Origin: Chlamydiota bacterium
GTDB lineage: Bacteria > Chlamydiota > Chlamydiia > Chlamydiales > SM23-39
Direction: 5' to 3'
DNA: 55,957 nt
Assembly (NCBI GenBank): GCA_027451585.1
Contig: DAIDIZ010000024.1
Location: 1 to 55,957 of the forward strand
The position numbers were made by a program, and so were the translations under genes. Positions within the stretch are counted from its first letter, which is position 1, and each line of letters begins with the position of its first letter. Positions 33,428-42,252 of the stretch are shown here, piece after piece. Under the pieces are notes generated by a model. It saw only the letters and a program-made list of their open reading frames with translations. It did no database searches and had not been told where the DNA came from.

Positions 33428-34735
33428 ATGGGATTACAAGTGCAACGCCCGAATTGGCCTCCTCAGTTGAGGGACAATTATGGCTCCTCTCTTTTGGATG
33501 GAATGAAAATGATCGAAACAGTCCAGGAGATATGTGCTGACGCAAGCAGATTAGAGAATCCTCAGGAGCCATCTCCGGATCGGAGCGGTTGGCCAATGAA
33601 GCTCAGTGTAAAGGGAGGGAGTCTTGTTTCTCGTCCCGGTTATCCCAAAATATTGGTAAAAGCGGTTGCGGAATTCGCAGAGAAAATCTTCGAAGATCTT
33701 CCGCCAAATCTTTCCCTTTCTCAACAACAATATCGGGCTTTAGTTCTGGTCGGTTATTCGGAGCAACAAGTTGCTGATGCTTGCAATTCCTACAATATCT
33801 CTAGAGGAACTCTTTGGGGTAAATTACAAGAGATAGGAACGATTTTCCACAATCAATTAGGTCAAAACGAGAAGCCTCAGAAGGAACTCCCCCCTGTTTT
33901 GGTTCAATTTGAATACCAAGATCCTTTGCCAAATTTTTCCGATTCGGAGGATAGAAGGGTCTCTGGTTTGGGCCCCCTTTCCTGTGTATTAAGAGAGAAA
34001 ACTCCCCCGCCTAATGGAGCTCTTTTCTTATATCCCTCTGATTGGGATTTTACAGACGCTCCTGTCAAAGGCTCTCTAGAACAAAGGAGTGTATCTCCTG
34101 ATGCAAAAGGACCGATCGATCCTGAATTTTCTAAGAAGCAGTCAGAATTGGTGGGTGCAAAGGCGGCGCTGGATCTCCAAGAAAGCGTAATAATAAAAAT
34201 TGCGAGCAATCTGAGGAGCTTGGCCAATGGCATTTTAAAAGGGGATAAAAAGGATTTGGATCTTTTAAAAGGTCAACTTGAGAGAGAATCAATAGGCGGG
34301 AGTACCCAGTATAAAGACTTCTCGGCGAGGATTAAGGAGGCTGTCAGTCTCTGTAAGCTGAATCAGGAGCTCTTTTCTCTTCGAGAACCTTGTCTTTTCT
34401 CTCCAGAAAAGCTCAATCATCTTCGAGGTCTTGGCTTTTCTGTGGAGAGACTTAAAGCTCTTCATCTTGAGTGGCAATCTTTTGATATCAATATGCGAAA
34501 TATGGGATTTTCTCTGAAGAGCGCTCCTGATGCATTAGCTTGTCTTGGTGATGCTCTCCATTTTGCCCGCTTTGTTTTAGCGAGGATTAATGGTGAGACG
34601 TCTGCTCCTTATTGGTGGTGGAGTCGCTTCAATTATTTTATTCCTCCCGACCAGATTACAGAGGAAAATAAGCCTGAGAATCAAACTTCTCAACGGTCCT
34701 GGTGGGGATATTTCTATGGTAAAAAAACAGTTTAA
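33428..34735 (+). CDS. Helical protein of unknown function, module family member 2
   Basis: A 435-residue protein following member 1 by 82 bp, with AAGGAG eight bases before ATG 33428. The N-terminal third has AVAEFAEKIFEDLPPNLSLS and a helix pair (LVLVGYSEQQVADACNSYN), and a low-complexity proline/serine stretch follows. The C-terminal module reads LNHLRGLGFSVERLKALHL … LHFARFVLARING … YWWWSRFNYF, aligning with member 1's ENLAHLGFQV … LSFAFFVLARVEG … WYERFSW. It ends with a second Trp-rich patch (RSWWGYFYGKK). No known family. Probably cotranscribed with member 3, whose ATG is 9 bp downstream of its stop. Confidence 0.7.
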   Translation: MGLQVQRPNWPPQLRDNYGSSLLDGMKMIETVQEICADASRLENPQEPSPDRSGWPMKLSVKGGSLVSRPGYPKILVKAVAEFAEKIFEDLPPNLSLSQQQYRALVLVGYSEQQVADACNSYNISRGTLWGKLQEIGTIFHNQLGQNEKPQKELPPVLVQFEYQDPLPNFSDSEDRRVSGLGPLSCVLREKTPPPNGALFLYPSDWDFTDAPVKGSLEQRSVSPDAKGPIDPEFSKKQSELVGAKAALDLQESVIIKIASNLRSLANGILKGDKKDLDLLKGQLERESIGGSTQYKDFSARIKEAVSLCKLNQELFSLREPCLFSPEKLNHLRGLGFSVERLKALHLEWQSFDINMRNMGFSLKSAPDALACLGDALHFARFVLARINGETSAPYWWWSRFNYFIPPDQITEENKPENQTSQRSWWGYFYGKKTV

Positions 34736-34744
34736 GGAGAATTT

Positions 34745-36235
34745 ATGACTCAGTCTGCTCAAGCTTTGCCACCTTCTATCTTACAATCTGAAAGGGGCTC
34801 CGCTTCCAGGGGACAGTTAGATTATGGACGCAAAGCGATCTCCTGTACAGGTGCTATGGATGAAGAGATGGATGGTCTTGTCGGAGTGACTTTTAATTTA
34901 TACAAAACAGAGTTAGATGGGTGGAAGCTTGATCAAGAATCGAATCGTTATACTCGGGCTGAGTATGAAAGAAAACAAACGGAGCTTAGAAGCAGAGTTG
35001 CAGAGATCTCAAACAACGAAAACGAAAGGGTTGATACAATAGTTCGATACGCAGACAACGTTTTTAGGGAACTACAAGGAATACCGGCCATTTCTTCTCA
35101 GACAATGTGGGTGGTTGGTCATTTCGGTATCAATCCAATGGATTTGCGGAGGGCTGAAAAAGCTCTCAAAAAGGAAGCTGAGAACATTCGTAAACAAAAA
35201 GAATCTCTCGAGAATTTATATAGAAGATGTCGTGAGCAGAGTCGGCGTACGGCTGCTTGTATAAGAGGGGACAATCCTCTCAAAGAAGATAGCTGGTTTG
35301 ATCGGGTGAGTTCTTGGTGGACTACCCGGACCGCAAAAGACGATGTTCCTCCACAATCGGATAGGGTGAGAAATCATGTAGAAAAAACTGTTGAAAGATT
35401 TGCCGGTCAGCGCATGGATGCTGTAGCTGAAGATTCCACGGTTCCCTCATTTGATCGATGCGTTGCGTTTTTGCTTGCTAGAGATGATGAGGGTAAAAAT
35501 TCCATTTCCGGTGGCAATCGGCTTCTGACTCGAGCGTCTCCTCATCCTGAACCGTTGAAGCTTTCAGGTAACACTCCTCCTCCGACTCCTGAAGAAAACG
35601 ACTTTTTTGTGATCGTTGAGAACGACCCAAAGATTCCGTGGAAAGAAGCCAATACCCAATTGGAGCGGTTTGTTTCTTCCTCAATTCCATTTGGATGTGC
35701 AATAAAGAAAGAAATATCTTTTGCCAAGACTGTGTGCATAGAGATAAAAAATCTTATTGATCCTTACATTAAAAAACGTCGATCAGCACAATTGATTACT
35801 GCTGTAGAAGTAGATTCGACGAAGAGGTTATTGGATGGATGTATTAAACAATACAGAGAGTTAAGAGATTCTTGTGAAAAAAATAAGAAAGATTTCTCTT
35901 TAATGAATGGTTTGTATAGGGATTTATTGCCGTTACAGGTTTCTTCTCCTCAAGATTTGGAAACAATTGAGGCATTGAATTTCCCGGTTGCAGATATTCG
36001 AACAGTGCAAAAAACCTTAAAGCTCGCGGGAGAGGAAGTGAAACTCCGAGAAGGCCTTATTGTCGATCAATCCTCTCAGGTTGATCTTGTAGCGAAGGCT
36101 TTAGAGGACGCGCTTCAAGTTGTAGATGTCAAGGAAGAAACTACACGATATTGGCCTTCTTGGAACTCTCAACCTGAATATCCTCGCTTAAAAGCAAGGA
36201 TACAAGAGCAAGAAAAGATAGAAGAAGATCTATAG
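34745..36235 (+). CDS. Helical protein of unknown function, module family member 3
   Basis: A 496-residue protein; AAGGAG sits seven bases upstream of ATG 34745 and overlaps the end of member 2. It appears to hold two degenerate copies of the module seen in members 1 and 2. The first, about residues 92–200, has MWVVGHFGINPMDLRRAEKA and a Trp tail WFDRVSSWW. The second, about 385–480, has LETIEALNFPVADIRTVQKT and YWPSWNS. The region between is partly disordered (NTPPPTPEENDF). ADNVFRELQGIP also aligns with AEKIFEDLPPN of member 2. It is convergent with the HAMP protein gene and overlaps it by six bases. Confidence 0.7.
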   Translation: MTQSAQALPPSILQSERGSASRGQLDYGRKAISCTGAMDEEMDGLVGVTFNLYKTELDGWKLDQESNRYTRAEYERKQTELRSRVAEISNNENERVDTIVRYADNVFRELQGIPAISSQTMWVVGHFGINPMDLRRAEKALKKEAENIRKQKESLENLYRRCREQSRRTAACIRGDNPLKEDSWFDRVSSWWTTRTAKDDVPPQSDRVRNHVEKTVERFAGQRMDAVAEDSTVPSFDRCVAFLLARDDEGKNSISGGNRLLTRASPHPEPLKLSGNTPPPTPEENDFFVIVENDPKIPWKEANTQLERFVSSSIPFGCAIKKEISFAKTVCIEIKNLIDPYIKKRRSAQLITAVEVDSTKRLLDGCIKQYRELRDSCEKNKKDFSLMNGLYRDLLPLQVSSPQDLETIEALNFPVADIRTVQKTLKLAGEEVKLREGLIVDQSSQVDLVAKALEDALQVVDVKEETTRYWPSWNSQPEYPRLKARIQEQEKIEEDL

Positions 36236-37213
36236 ATCGAGAATCTGAAAACTGATCAGATGGATGTCTTCTTTCATTGGTTTTTTCTTTAAGAGAAAGG
36301 AGATCTCTTTCTGGACCATTTTCATAACCGTGTCTAGTCCATCTTGAGCAAATACGTTGAGAACCTTCGAGAGGAGGTTCTCAATTTCATACACGTGCTT
36401 ATAAAGGTGAAGTAGTCCTTCGTTATAAAGAAAAAAGAAATCACCAGGTTCAATCGGTTCGCTTGTTAGGGAAAATCGATTGCCTGATGGAGGCGCGAAG
36501 TTTCTCTTTTTCATTGAAAAAAGAAAGGGGTGAATCGGCCCTTGGGAAGATAGGGTCTTGGCTCCTGGATCGAGAATCATTGTTGTAGGTGGTTTCCCTT
36601 TTTTGGACTGGAGGAGCTGATACATTCCTTCGAAGCCAGCTTCTTCTGCTTCAGTCAGTAGAATGGCAAACTGCTCTCCTTTATTTTTCGGAAAATCGAG
36701 GAGAATTCCCCGAGGGTTATCGGAGAAAAGGGTGATATTCTTGATAGCGACTGTCTCGGTCCTGCATTCGTCGATATTCTTCTGGAGCATGAGGTGTTGA
36801 AGCATCATGGCGCATTCGTATTCGCCGTAACTCCTCTCTCGCAATAGGGCATTTTCTTTCAGGCGGTTGATGTTTTCATGGAGGCACTCGCTCATGATAT
36901 TGAGTGTATTGGAAAGCTCCTCTATTTCCTTGGGACCGTCTGAGGGGATGACGGCACCGTATTGACCGGCGGCAAGGGCGAGCGCTGAATTATTCAATTT
37001 TTGGATGGGGCGAGAGATTTTATTGGCGATCATGAAGAGGGTGAGGATCATCACGAGGAGCGTGAAGGCGGCTCCTAGGAGGATGAGTATGAGGCGGTCG
37101 GTCGTCGGATGGGGGTCTTGGTACCAACCGTAAGAAAGAAGGAGGGAGGTGAGAATCACGCTTCCGATGAGAGTTGGGAGAAGGAAAAGGAGGAGACGGG
37201 TCCGGATTTTCAT
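36230..37213 (-). CDS. HAMP-domain membrane protein with degenerate PP2C/SpoIIE-like domain (RsbU-like)
   Basis: A 327-residue inner-membrane signalling protein. Two transmembrane helices (LLLFLLPTLIGSVILTSLLL and LILILLGAAFTLLVMILTLF) flank a short periplasmic loop. A HAMP domain (about residues 65–120, ISRPIQKLNNSALALAAGQY) and a C-terminal region shaped like the SpoIIE/RsbU phosphatase domain follow. Normal metal ligands appear lost: the 'pGD…lyTDGl' motif is EPGDFFFLYNEGLLH (Asp to Glu) and the 'DDiTl' motif is KEDIHLISF. It may be inactive as a phosphatase. I use ATG 37213, overlapping the upstream stop as ATGA; a longer frame from 37288 is open. It is third in the operon with the MFS–HEAT and cNMP genes. 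Confidence 0.8.
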   Translation of the reverse strand: MKIRTRLLLFLLPTLIGSVILTSLLLSYGWYQDPHPTTDRLILILLGAAFTLLVMILTLFMIANKISRPIQKLNNSALALAAGQYGAVIPSDGPKEIEELSNTLNIMSECLHENINRLKENALLRERSYGEYECAMMLQHLMLQKNIDECRTETVAIKNITLFSDNPRGILLDFPKNKGEQFAILLTEAEEAGFEGMYQLLQSKKGKPPTTMILDPGAKTLSSQGPIHPFLFSMKKRNFAPPSGNRFSLTSEPIEPGDFFFLYNEGLLHLYKHVYEIENLLSKVLNVFAQDGLDTVMKMVQKEISFLLKKKPMKEDIHLISFQILDL

Positions 37214-37638
37214 GGAGAGTTTCCTCGAAAGCGGCAGGGGAGTTCTTGGGAATAGGTGTGGAGAAGGGCGACGGCAACAGAGGGGCATTCAGAGATGATC
37301 GAAAGGAGGTGGCTTCGCGAGAGAGTGAAAAGAAGGGTGTCGGTTTTGCAGGAGGCGAGATAGGCTCTCGGTTGTTCATTGAAAAGGGATTCGTCGCCGA
37401 AATAGCCTCGAGAGGAAATCTCTGAGAGGAGTTTCCCCTTTTCGTCGAAGATTTCCACTTGTCCGCTGACGATGAAATAGATCCGGTTGCCTACCTGCCC
37501 GAATGCGAAGATCTTTTCTCCAGCATCGTAATCATCTTCTTGAATTTTCTCAGCAATAGCAAGCAATAGCTCGAGCTCAAGTTCGTTGAAGAGGCGCAGT
37601 TTTTTAAGAAAAAAGGCTTTTTCAATGAGGCTTTTCAT
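37210..37638 (-). CDS. Cyclic-nucleotide-binding domain protein
   Basis: A 142-residue single-domain CAP_ED protein. It has the typical order of strands GEKIFAFGQVGNRIYFIVSG, EIFDEKGKLLSEI, then the phosphate-binding cassette YFGDESLFNEQPRAYLASC, with the Arg that contacts the cyclic phosphate, and a C-terminal helix. No output domain is attached. It overlaps both neighbours by 4 bp, so it probably works with the MFS–HEAT protein and the HAMP protein as a sensor module. Whether cAMP or another ligand is bound cannot be read from sequence. Confidence 0.9.
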   Translation of the reverse strand: MKSLIEKAFFLKKLRLFNELELELLLAIAEKIQEDDYDAGEKIFAFGQVGNRIYFIVSGQVEIFDEKGKLLSEISSRGYFGDESLFNEQPRAYLASCKTDTLLFTLSRSHLLSIISECPSVAVALLHTYSQELPCRFRGNSP

Positions 37639-40460
37639 GTTTCTAATAACTCATAGGCGTATTGGTGGAAGGTCTCGTCGGAGAGCTTCATCAGCTCTCG
37701 TAATTCTTTTCTCCAGTTGGGCATCTGGAGTTTGGTTTTTAGTCGGACGGCCACTACTTTATCAAACAAAAGGGGTGAATCGTCGAGTTGATTAAGGAGG
37801 TCGGAGAGGGTGAGATGGGGGAGATGGGGGTGCCAGTTGAGGCAGACGGCCATTTTTTCTTCGAGGGGAAGATCGTCCACAAGCGGGGCAATCAGTCGGA
37901 AAATGCGGGTATCACAGGTCCTTTCCAAGCTTTCAATTGCGTGGGATTGGATTTTGGCATTGGGATTGCGTAGCGCTCTCACAAGAAGGTCGGGATCTTC
38001 GAGTGAACCTGCGGCTCCCAAAAGATGGATGATGAAATCGATCACCGACTGGTAACCTGCGAGCAACGCACTTTCGAGCATTTCAAGATCGTAGAGTGGG
38101 TATTGTTTCTGGATGGTATGGGCAAAGTAGAAGTAGAAATAGGCTCGATCGATTTCAATATCGAGAATGTCGGGGATATTCGCTTGCAGTTGGGGCATGG
38201 CGAGCCTTGCCAGGATTTTCCCTGCTAAGATGCGTCCTCTTTCGGCAACAGCTACATCTTTGGTGAGAGTCAGGAGGAGGGGAACGATCTTGAGACCCAT
38301 TTGACTGATCACTTCTTCGGTTTTCCTCCTTTCACTGGGACGAAAATGGACGCTTGCGAGAAGCAGGTCTTTGATGGTGGTTGAATCGGCGATTTTCCCT
38401 AGGGCATCGAGGAGTGATAGACGCAGTTTTTGGTCGCGCGAGCTTTCGAGTTCTTCAATCAGGCGGGGGGCATGGCGACTGAGTGCTTTGCAGGAGAGCT
38501 TGGCTAGCGTGCGGGCGCTGGCTCGTTTGACAAAGGTGGAGTCGTGGCTTAAAAAGGGAAGGGCTCGCTCGGCAGCTTCTAGGGTGTTTTCTTCTGAGAG
38601 GATATCGAGGGCGATCGCGATTTCATCAATGCGGCTCGATTTGAGCATGAGTTCTAATTTTTTGGCTCCCATTGTCCTGTGAAGAGCTGCCATTTCAAGA
38701 CTGGAATGGAGTTTTGATTTTTTCAAGGTGAGGATAGCGGCGCCTTTAAGTAAAAGATCACTTTGATCAATTTCAGCTTCTCCCTTTTCGGGGTGGTGCA
38801 ACCCCCGTTTAGCAAGGTAGAAGTTGGCTTGTTTACAAAATTCGGGAGAGTCGCTTTCATGGACCCAGCTGTCGATTGTTTCGATAACAAGTGAATGGCT
38901 TCCGTGAGGACTTTGATCGAGGAGTTTGAGCAGCTCGATTTTAGAGACGGTTCCGAATCGTTTTCCGGCGAGGAGAATATCATCTACTGCGGAGGAATCT
39001 CCAATTTCTAATAGTGCTTTTACTCCAAGAAGTTGGATCTCTTCTTGAGGGTTTTTGAGTGCTTTTAACATCTCTTTTCTCGCCTCTTTTTGTTCTCGTC
39101 TGGAGAGAGAAAAAAGCCACTGCTTGACCGATTTTTCAAAGTGGAGTGAATTTTCTTTTAGGTGGTTGAAGATGGCTTTCGGGTAGATTGTACGCATGAT
39201 GAGAGCGAAACCTAAGACAATCACCGTTAAGATGAGCCCGAGCAGACGGCTACTCTCATGGAAGGAGAAGAGAAATAAAGAGGCAAGAAGCATACCGATG
39301 GGTTCGAAAAAAGAGTTGTTGATGATCCGGACTTTCGATTTGAGTTTTGTGGGTACCGCATTCGACATCAGGTTGGCGCAGTTGTCGTCAAAGGTGTACA
39401 AAATGCCTTCGATTGCAAAGAGACCAACGATTGCAATCGCAAGGCCATTGAATAGGGTCCATTGAGAATAGAGGAGAAAGAAGAAAAGGGGAGAGATGAG
39501 GAGGGTATGGTTTAGGCCGATTCTCCGAATGCACCGGTTATATACAAAGAGGCCAATCAAGATGTTGGCAAATGAGATGGTGGCTCTGCACTTTCCTAAA
39601 AACTCGGCGATTTTTCCATGGGAAGCCCCTTCTTGAAAAGAGAGATCGAACACTTGCATGTAGTTGAATTCGGTGACGGTCAAGACAAGTTGAGTCGAAA
39701 GAGCAAGGAGGAGGAAGACGATGACAAAGGGAGAGTGGAAGAGAAGGCGTACAGTTGAGGCAAACGAATCTCTATTCCCAGAGAAGACCCCTTCCATGGA
39801 GTCATCATGGATCGCCTTTGTTTTTAGAGCGATCTTTCTCGCTTCAAAGATGGCCACCAGAAGAGCTAGGCTCGCAAAGGTGAGAAAGGCTCTCGATCCA
39901 ACTGTTTCCAAGAAAAGATTGAGAGCGATTCCCGAAAAGATTGTCCCGACAAAGTAGGCTACATTGTAGAGGGCATAGACCCTTTTGGCATCTTGGAGAT
40001 CATGGAACTGGTCGGTGAACGACCACGAAATCGGAACGACCATTAAAAAAAATGTTTTGGAGGCGATTTTTAATGCATACCAGAACCAATCCGGGGGGGC
40101 GGCTGAAAGGAGAAAAGAGGCTGAAAAGCAAATAAGAGAGCCGATGGCGAGGGCGATGAGTAAAATCCGGTAGGAACTGGTCTTCTTCAGGCTGTAGAGG
40201 ATGAGTGACGAAATGGCGATCATCGCGATGGAAGAGAAAAGAGAGACTCTAGGGAGGAACTCGGCCCCTATCTTTTCAAGGAAAAAGCCGTCGGAGAGGG
40301 TCTCAAGGCAGCAACTTCCAAAAGCCCAGAGGATAGAAAGGCGCACAAAGCGGAGGGCCTGTTTCCCTTCACCTGCATAGACCCCAAATACTTTTCGAAA
40401 GATTTCTTGCATTCCCCGTAAATTGGTCTTAGGTTCAAAAAGAGCTCCATTGTAGAACAT
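37635..40460 (-). CDS. MFS/nucleotide-translocase-like membrane protein with C-terminal HEAT repeats
   Basis: A 941-residue protein. Residues about 20–440 contain around 12 hydrophobic segments and resemble the ATP/ADP translocase (Npt/TLC) branch of the major facilitators: FRKVFGVYAGEGKQALRF start, SILWAFGSCCLETLSDGFFL, VRIINNSFFEPIGMLLASLF. Residues about 460–940 are a long run of helical pairs typical of HEAT repeats (LGVKALLEIGDSSAVDDILL; FVKRASARTLAKLSCKAL; LRLSLLDALGKIADSTTIKD; IQSHAIESLERTCDTRIFR). Substrate is unassigned; the HEAT part suggests a regulatory or scaffolding role. ATG 40460 is used; 40412 (MQEIFRK) is an alternative. It heads the operon with the cNMP and HAMP genes and lies 8 bp after sulP. 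Confidence 0.8.
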   Translation of the reverse strand: MFYNGALFEPKTNLRGMQEIFRKVFGVYAGEGKQALRFVRLSILWAFGSCCLETLSDGFFLEKIGAEFLPRVSLFSSIAMIAISSLILYSLKKTSSYRILLIALAIGSLICFSASFLLSAAPPDWFWYALKIASKTFFLMVVPISWSFTDQFHDLQDAKRVYALYNVAYFVGTIFSGIALNLFLETVGSRAFLTFASLALLVAIFEARKIALKTKAIHDDSMEGVFSGNRDSFASTVRLLFHSPFVIVFLLLALSTQLVLTVTEFNYMQVFDLSFQEGASHGKIAEFLGKCRATISFANILIGLFVYNRCIRRIGLNHTLLISPLFFFLLYSQWTLFNGLAIAIVGLFAIEGILYTFDDNCANLMSNAVPTKLKSKVRIINNSFFEPIGMLLASLFLFSFHESSRLLGLILTVIVLGFALIMRTIYPKAIFNHLKENSLHFEKSVKQWLFSLSRREQKEARKEMLKALKNPQEEIQLLGVKALLEIGDSSAVDDILLAGKRFGTVSKIELLKLLDQSPHGSHSLVIETIDSWVHESDSPEFCKQANFYLAKRGLHHPEKGEAEIDQSDLLLKGAAILTLKKSKLHSSLEMAALHRTMGAKKLELMLKSSRIDEIAIALDILSEENTLEAAERALPFLSHDSTFVKRASARTLAKLSCKALSRHAPRLIEELESSRDQKLRLSLLDALGKIADSTTIKDLLLASVHFRPSERRKTEEVISQMGLKIVPLLLTLTKDVAVAERGRILAGKILARLAMPQLQANIPDILDIEIDRAYFYFYFAHTIQKQYPLYDLEMLESALLAGYQSVIDFIIHLLGAAGSLEDPDLLVRALRNPNAKIQSHAIESLERTCDTRIFRLIAPLVDDLPLEEKMAVCLNWHPHLPHLTLSDLLNQLDDSPLLFDKVVAVRLKTKLQMPNWRKELRELMKLSDETFHQYAYELLET

Positions 40461-40467
40461 TGCTCGA

Positions 40468-42075
40468 TTATTTCATCCAATTTAAAAGAGCCTCCTCAAG
40501 AGTAGCGAAGAGGTGATCTTTTTGGATGTGAGAAAGAAAGCCCAATGCGTGCAGATCTTTTTTTGTACCTTCTTGTATTTCAGTGAGATAGATACGGATT
40601 CCTTTCTTTTGGCAGGCCTTATAAAATTCTTGTAGAGAGTGAACCCCTGAAGCATCGATCATCGGGACCGATCGGAACCGAAGGATGCAGAGGGTCATTT
40701 CGGGATGAGATAGATCTTTTAGTCTGCTCGCAGTGCCGAAGAAGAAAGGACCTTGGATGTCGTAGACAGCCACTCCTTTGGAGGGAAAGAGGGGGTTTAG
40801 GGGGATCGTTTGAGAGACTTTGCTCATCCGTTGCATGAAGATAAATGAGGCGACGACCATACCGACGGCAATGGCCGCTGTGATATCGACGAACAAAGTG
40901 AGGAAAAAGGAGGTCAGGAGGACGAGTCGATCTCCATAGGGAGCTTTCAAGAGGCGGATGAAATGGTGCGCTTCGCTCATGTTCCAGGCGATCATCATCA
41001 GAACGACGGAGAGGGAAAAGAGAGGGATTTGGTTCACAAGCGGGGTGAGGCAAAGGAGAAAGAAGAAAAGGGTGAGCGAGTGGATCATCCCGGCTAAAGG
41101 CGTTTGAGCCCCTGTTTTGATATTCGTCGCCGTTCGGGCAATCGCTCCCGTTGCAGGGATCCCTCCGAAGAGAACCGAGCCGAAATTGGCCACCCCTTGT
41201 GCGATCAGCTCACAATTGGAGCGGTGTTTTCCTCCGATCATTCCATCACCGATCACGGCGGAGAGGAGTGATTCGATTCCCCCTAAAAGAGCAATCGCGA
41301 CTCCATCTAAAAGGAGTTCTTTCAGGTGCCCGGAAAAAAGGAGTGAAAAGGAGGGGAGTGTTGGGGTTGGAAGGGCACTTGGGATTTCTCCGAAGCGCGA
41401 TGCAATTGTTTGGACTGGCAGGTGGAAGAAGTAGGTGATAAGAGATGCGAACGCAATAGTTGTAATGCCCCAGGGAATGGCGGGAGTAAATCGACGAAGA
41501 GCCAAGATAATGGCAAAAGAAGAGGTAGAGAGGAGGAGCGTGGCGAGATCAAAAGAGGGGAGATGAGAAAAATAAGCGATCCACTTCCCTCCAAAAGAAG
41601 AGGGAAGAGAGGTCATGGGAAACCCGAAAAACTCTTTGATTTGAGAGGTGAAGATGAGGAGAGCGATCCCGCTTGTGAACCCAATCACGAGCGAGTGAGG
41701 CACATATTTGATGAAAGATCCCAATCGGAAAAATCCAAATAAGACAAGAAGAACCGCTCCGATTAAAGTCGCAATGCAGAGTCCCTCGTATCCGGTTCTC
41801 TGGACAATATCATAGACAATGACCACGAAGGCGCCCGTAGGACCTCCGATCTGCACGCGCGAACCGCCGAGAGCTGAGATGAGAAATCCGGCGATGATCG
41901 CGGTAAAAAGTCCTCGAGCAGGCTCAACACCGGACGCGATTGCAAATGCCATCGCGAGAGGCAGAGCGATCACTCCCACGGTGATCCCTGCGAAAAGATC
42001 TTTTTTAAAGATTGCCCAAGAATAGTCTTTCCGTAAACAAAGTAGTGATTTCGGAATAAATTCCTGAAAGTTCAT
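40468..42075 (-). CDS. SulP-family anion transporter with STAS domain
   Basis: A 535-residue inner-membrane protein of the SLC26/SulP family. The transport core begins with FKKDLFAGITVGVIALPLAM (family signature), followed by FTAIIAGFLISALGGSRVQIGGPTGAF. The C-terminal STAS domain (about residues 430–535) has VAVYDIQGPFFFGTASRL and the conserved DASGVHSLQEF loop. SulP members carry sulfate, bicarbonate, dicarboxylates or other anions; the substrate is not determined by these motifs. It may be first gene of the operon with the MFS–HEAT protein (8-bp gap). A foldback element lies 39 bp upstream of its start. Confidence 0.9.
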   Translation of the reverse strand: MNFQEFIPKSLLCLRKDYSWAIFKKDLFAGITVGVIALPLAMAFAIASGVEPARGLFTAIIAGFLISALGGSRVQIGGPTGAFVVIVYDIVQRTGYEGLCIATLIGAVLLVLFGFFRLGSFIKYVPHSLVIGFTSGIALLIFTSQIKEFFGFPMTSLPSSFGGKWIAYFSHLPSFDLATLLLSTSSFAIILALRRFTPAIPWGITTIAFASLITYFFHLPVQTIASRFGEIPSALPTPTLPSFSLLFSGHLKELLLDGVAIALLGGIESLLSAVIGDGMIGGKHRSNCELIAQGVANFGSVLFGGIPATGAIARTATNIKTGAQTPLAGMIHSLTLFFFLLCLTPLVNQIPLFSLSVVLMMIAWNMSEAHHFIRLLKAPYGDRLVLLTSFFLTLFVDITAAIAVGMVVASFIFMQRMSKVSQTIPLNPLFPSKGVAVYDIQGPFFFGTASRLKDLSHPEMTLCILRFRSVPMIDASGVHSLQEFYKACQKKGIRIYLTEIQEGTKKDLHALGFLSHIQKDHLFATLEEALLNWMK

Positions 42076-42114
42076 GCCGGCATTTTACCATCCAAGAGAT
42101 TAAAAATAAATATA

Positions 42115-42194
42115 TACTCGTTCCACTCCAAAATGGCCCAAGAAAATCGAATTTAAATTGGTTTACTTGGGGCGCCTTTGGACTGGAACGAGTC
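42115..42194. mobile_element. Foldback element, family A (80 bp)
   Basis: It begins TACTCGTTCCACTCCAAA and ends TTTGGACTGGAACGAGTC, the complement with few mismatches. It is flanked by TA at 42113–42114 and 42195–42196. It lies in the divergent space between sulP (42075, minus) and yicC (42253, plus), so it may carry or interrupt their promoters. Confidence 0.8.
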
Positions 42195-42252
42195 TATTTT
42201 GGTTTTTTCTTTTCTTGACTCTTCCTCAAAGATCCTCTATTCTCGCTTGATT

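Noticed and set aside
42178-42252. An N-terminal extension of YicC
   Set aside because: The extra 25 codons start inside a foldback element and precede the conserved MSMTGFGRG start of the family.
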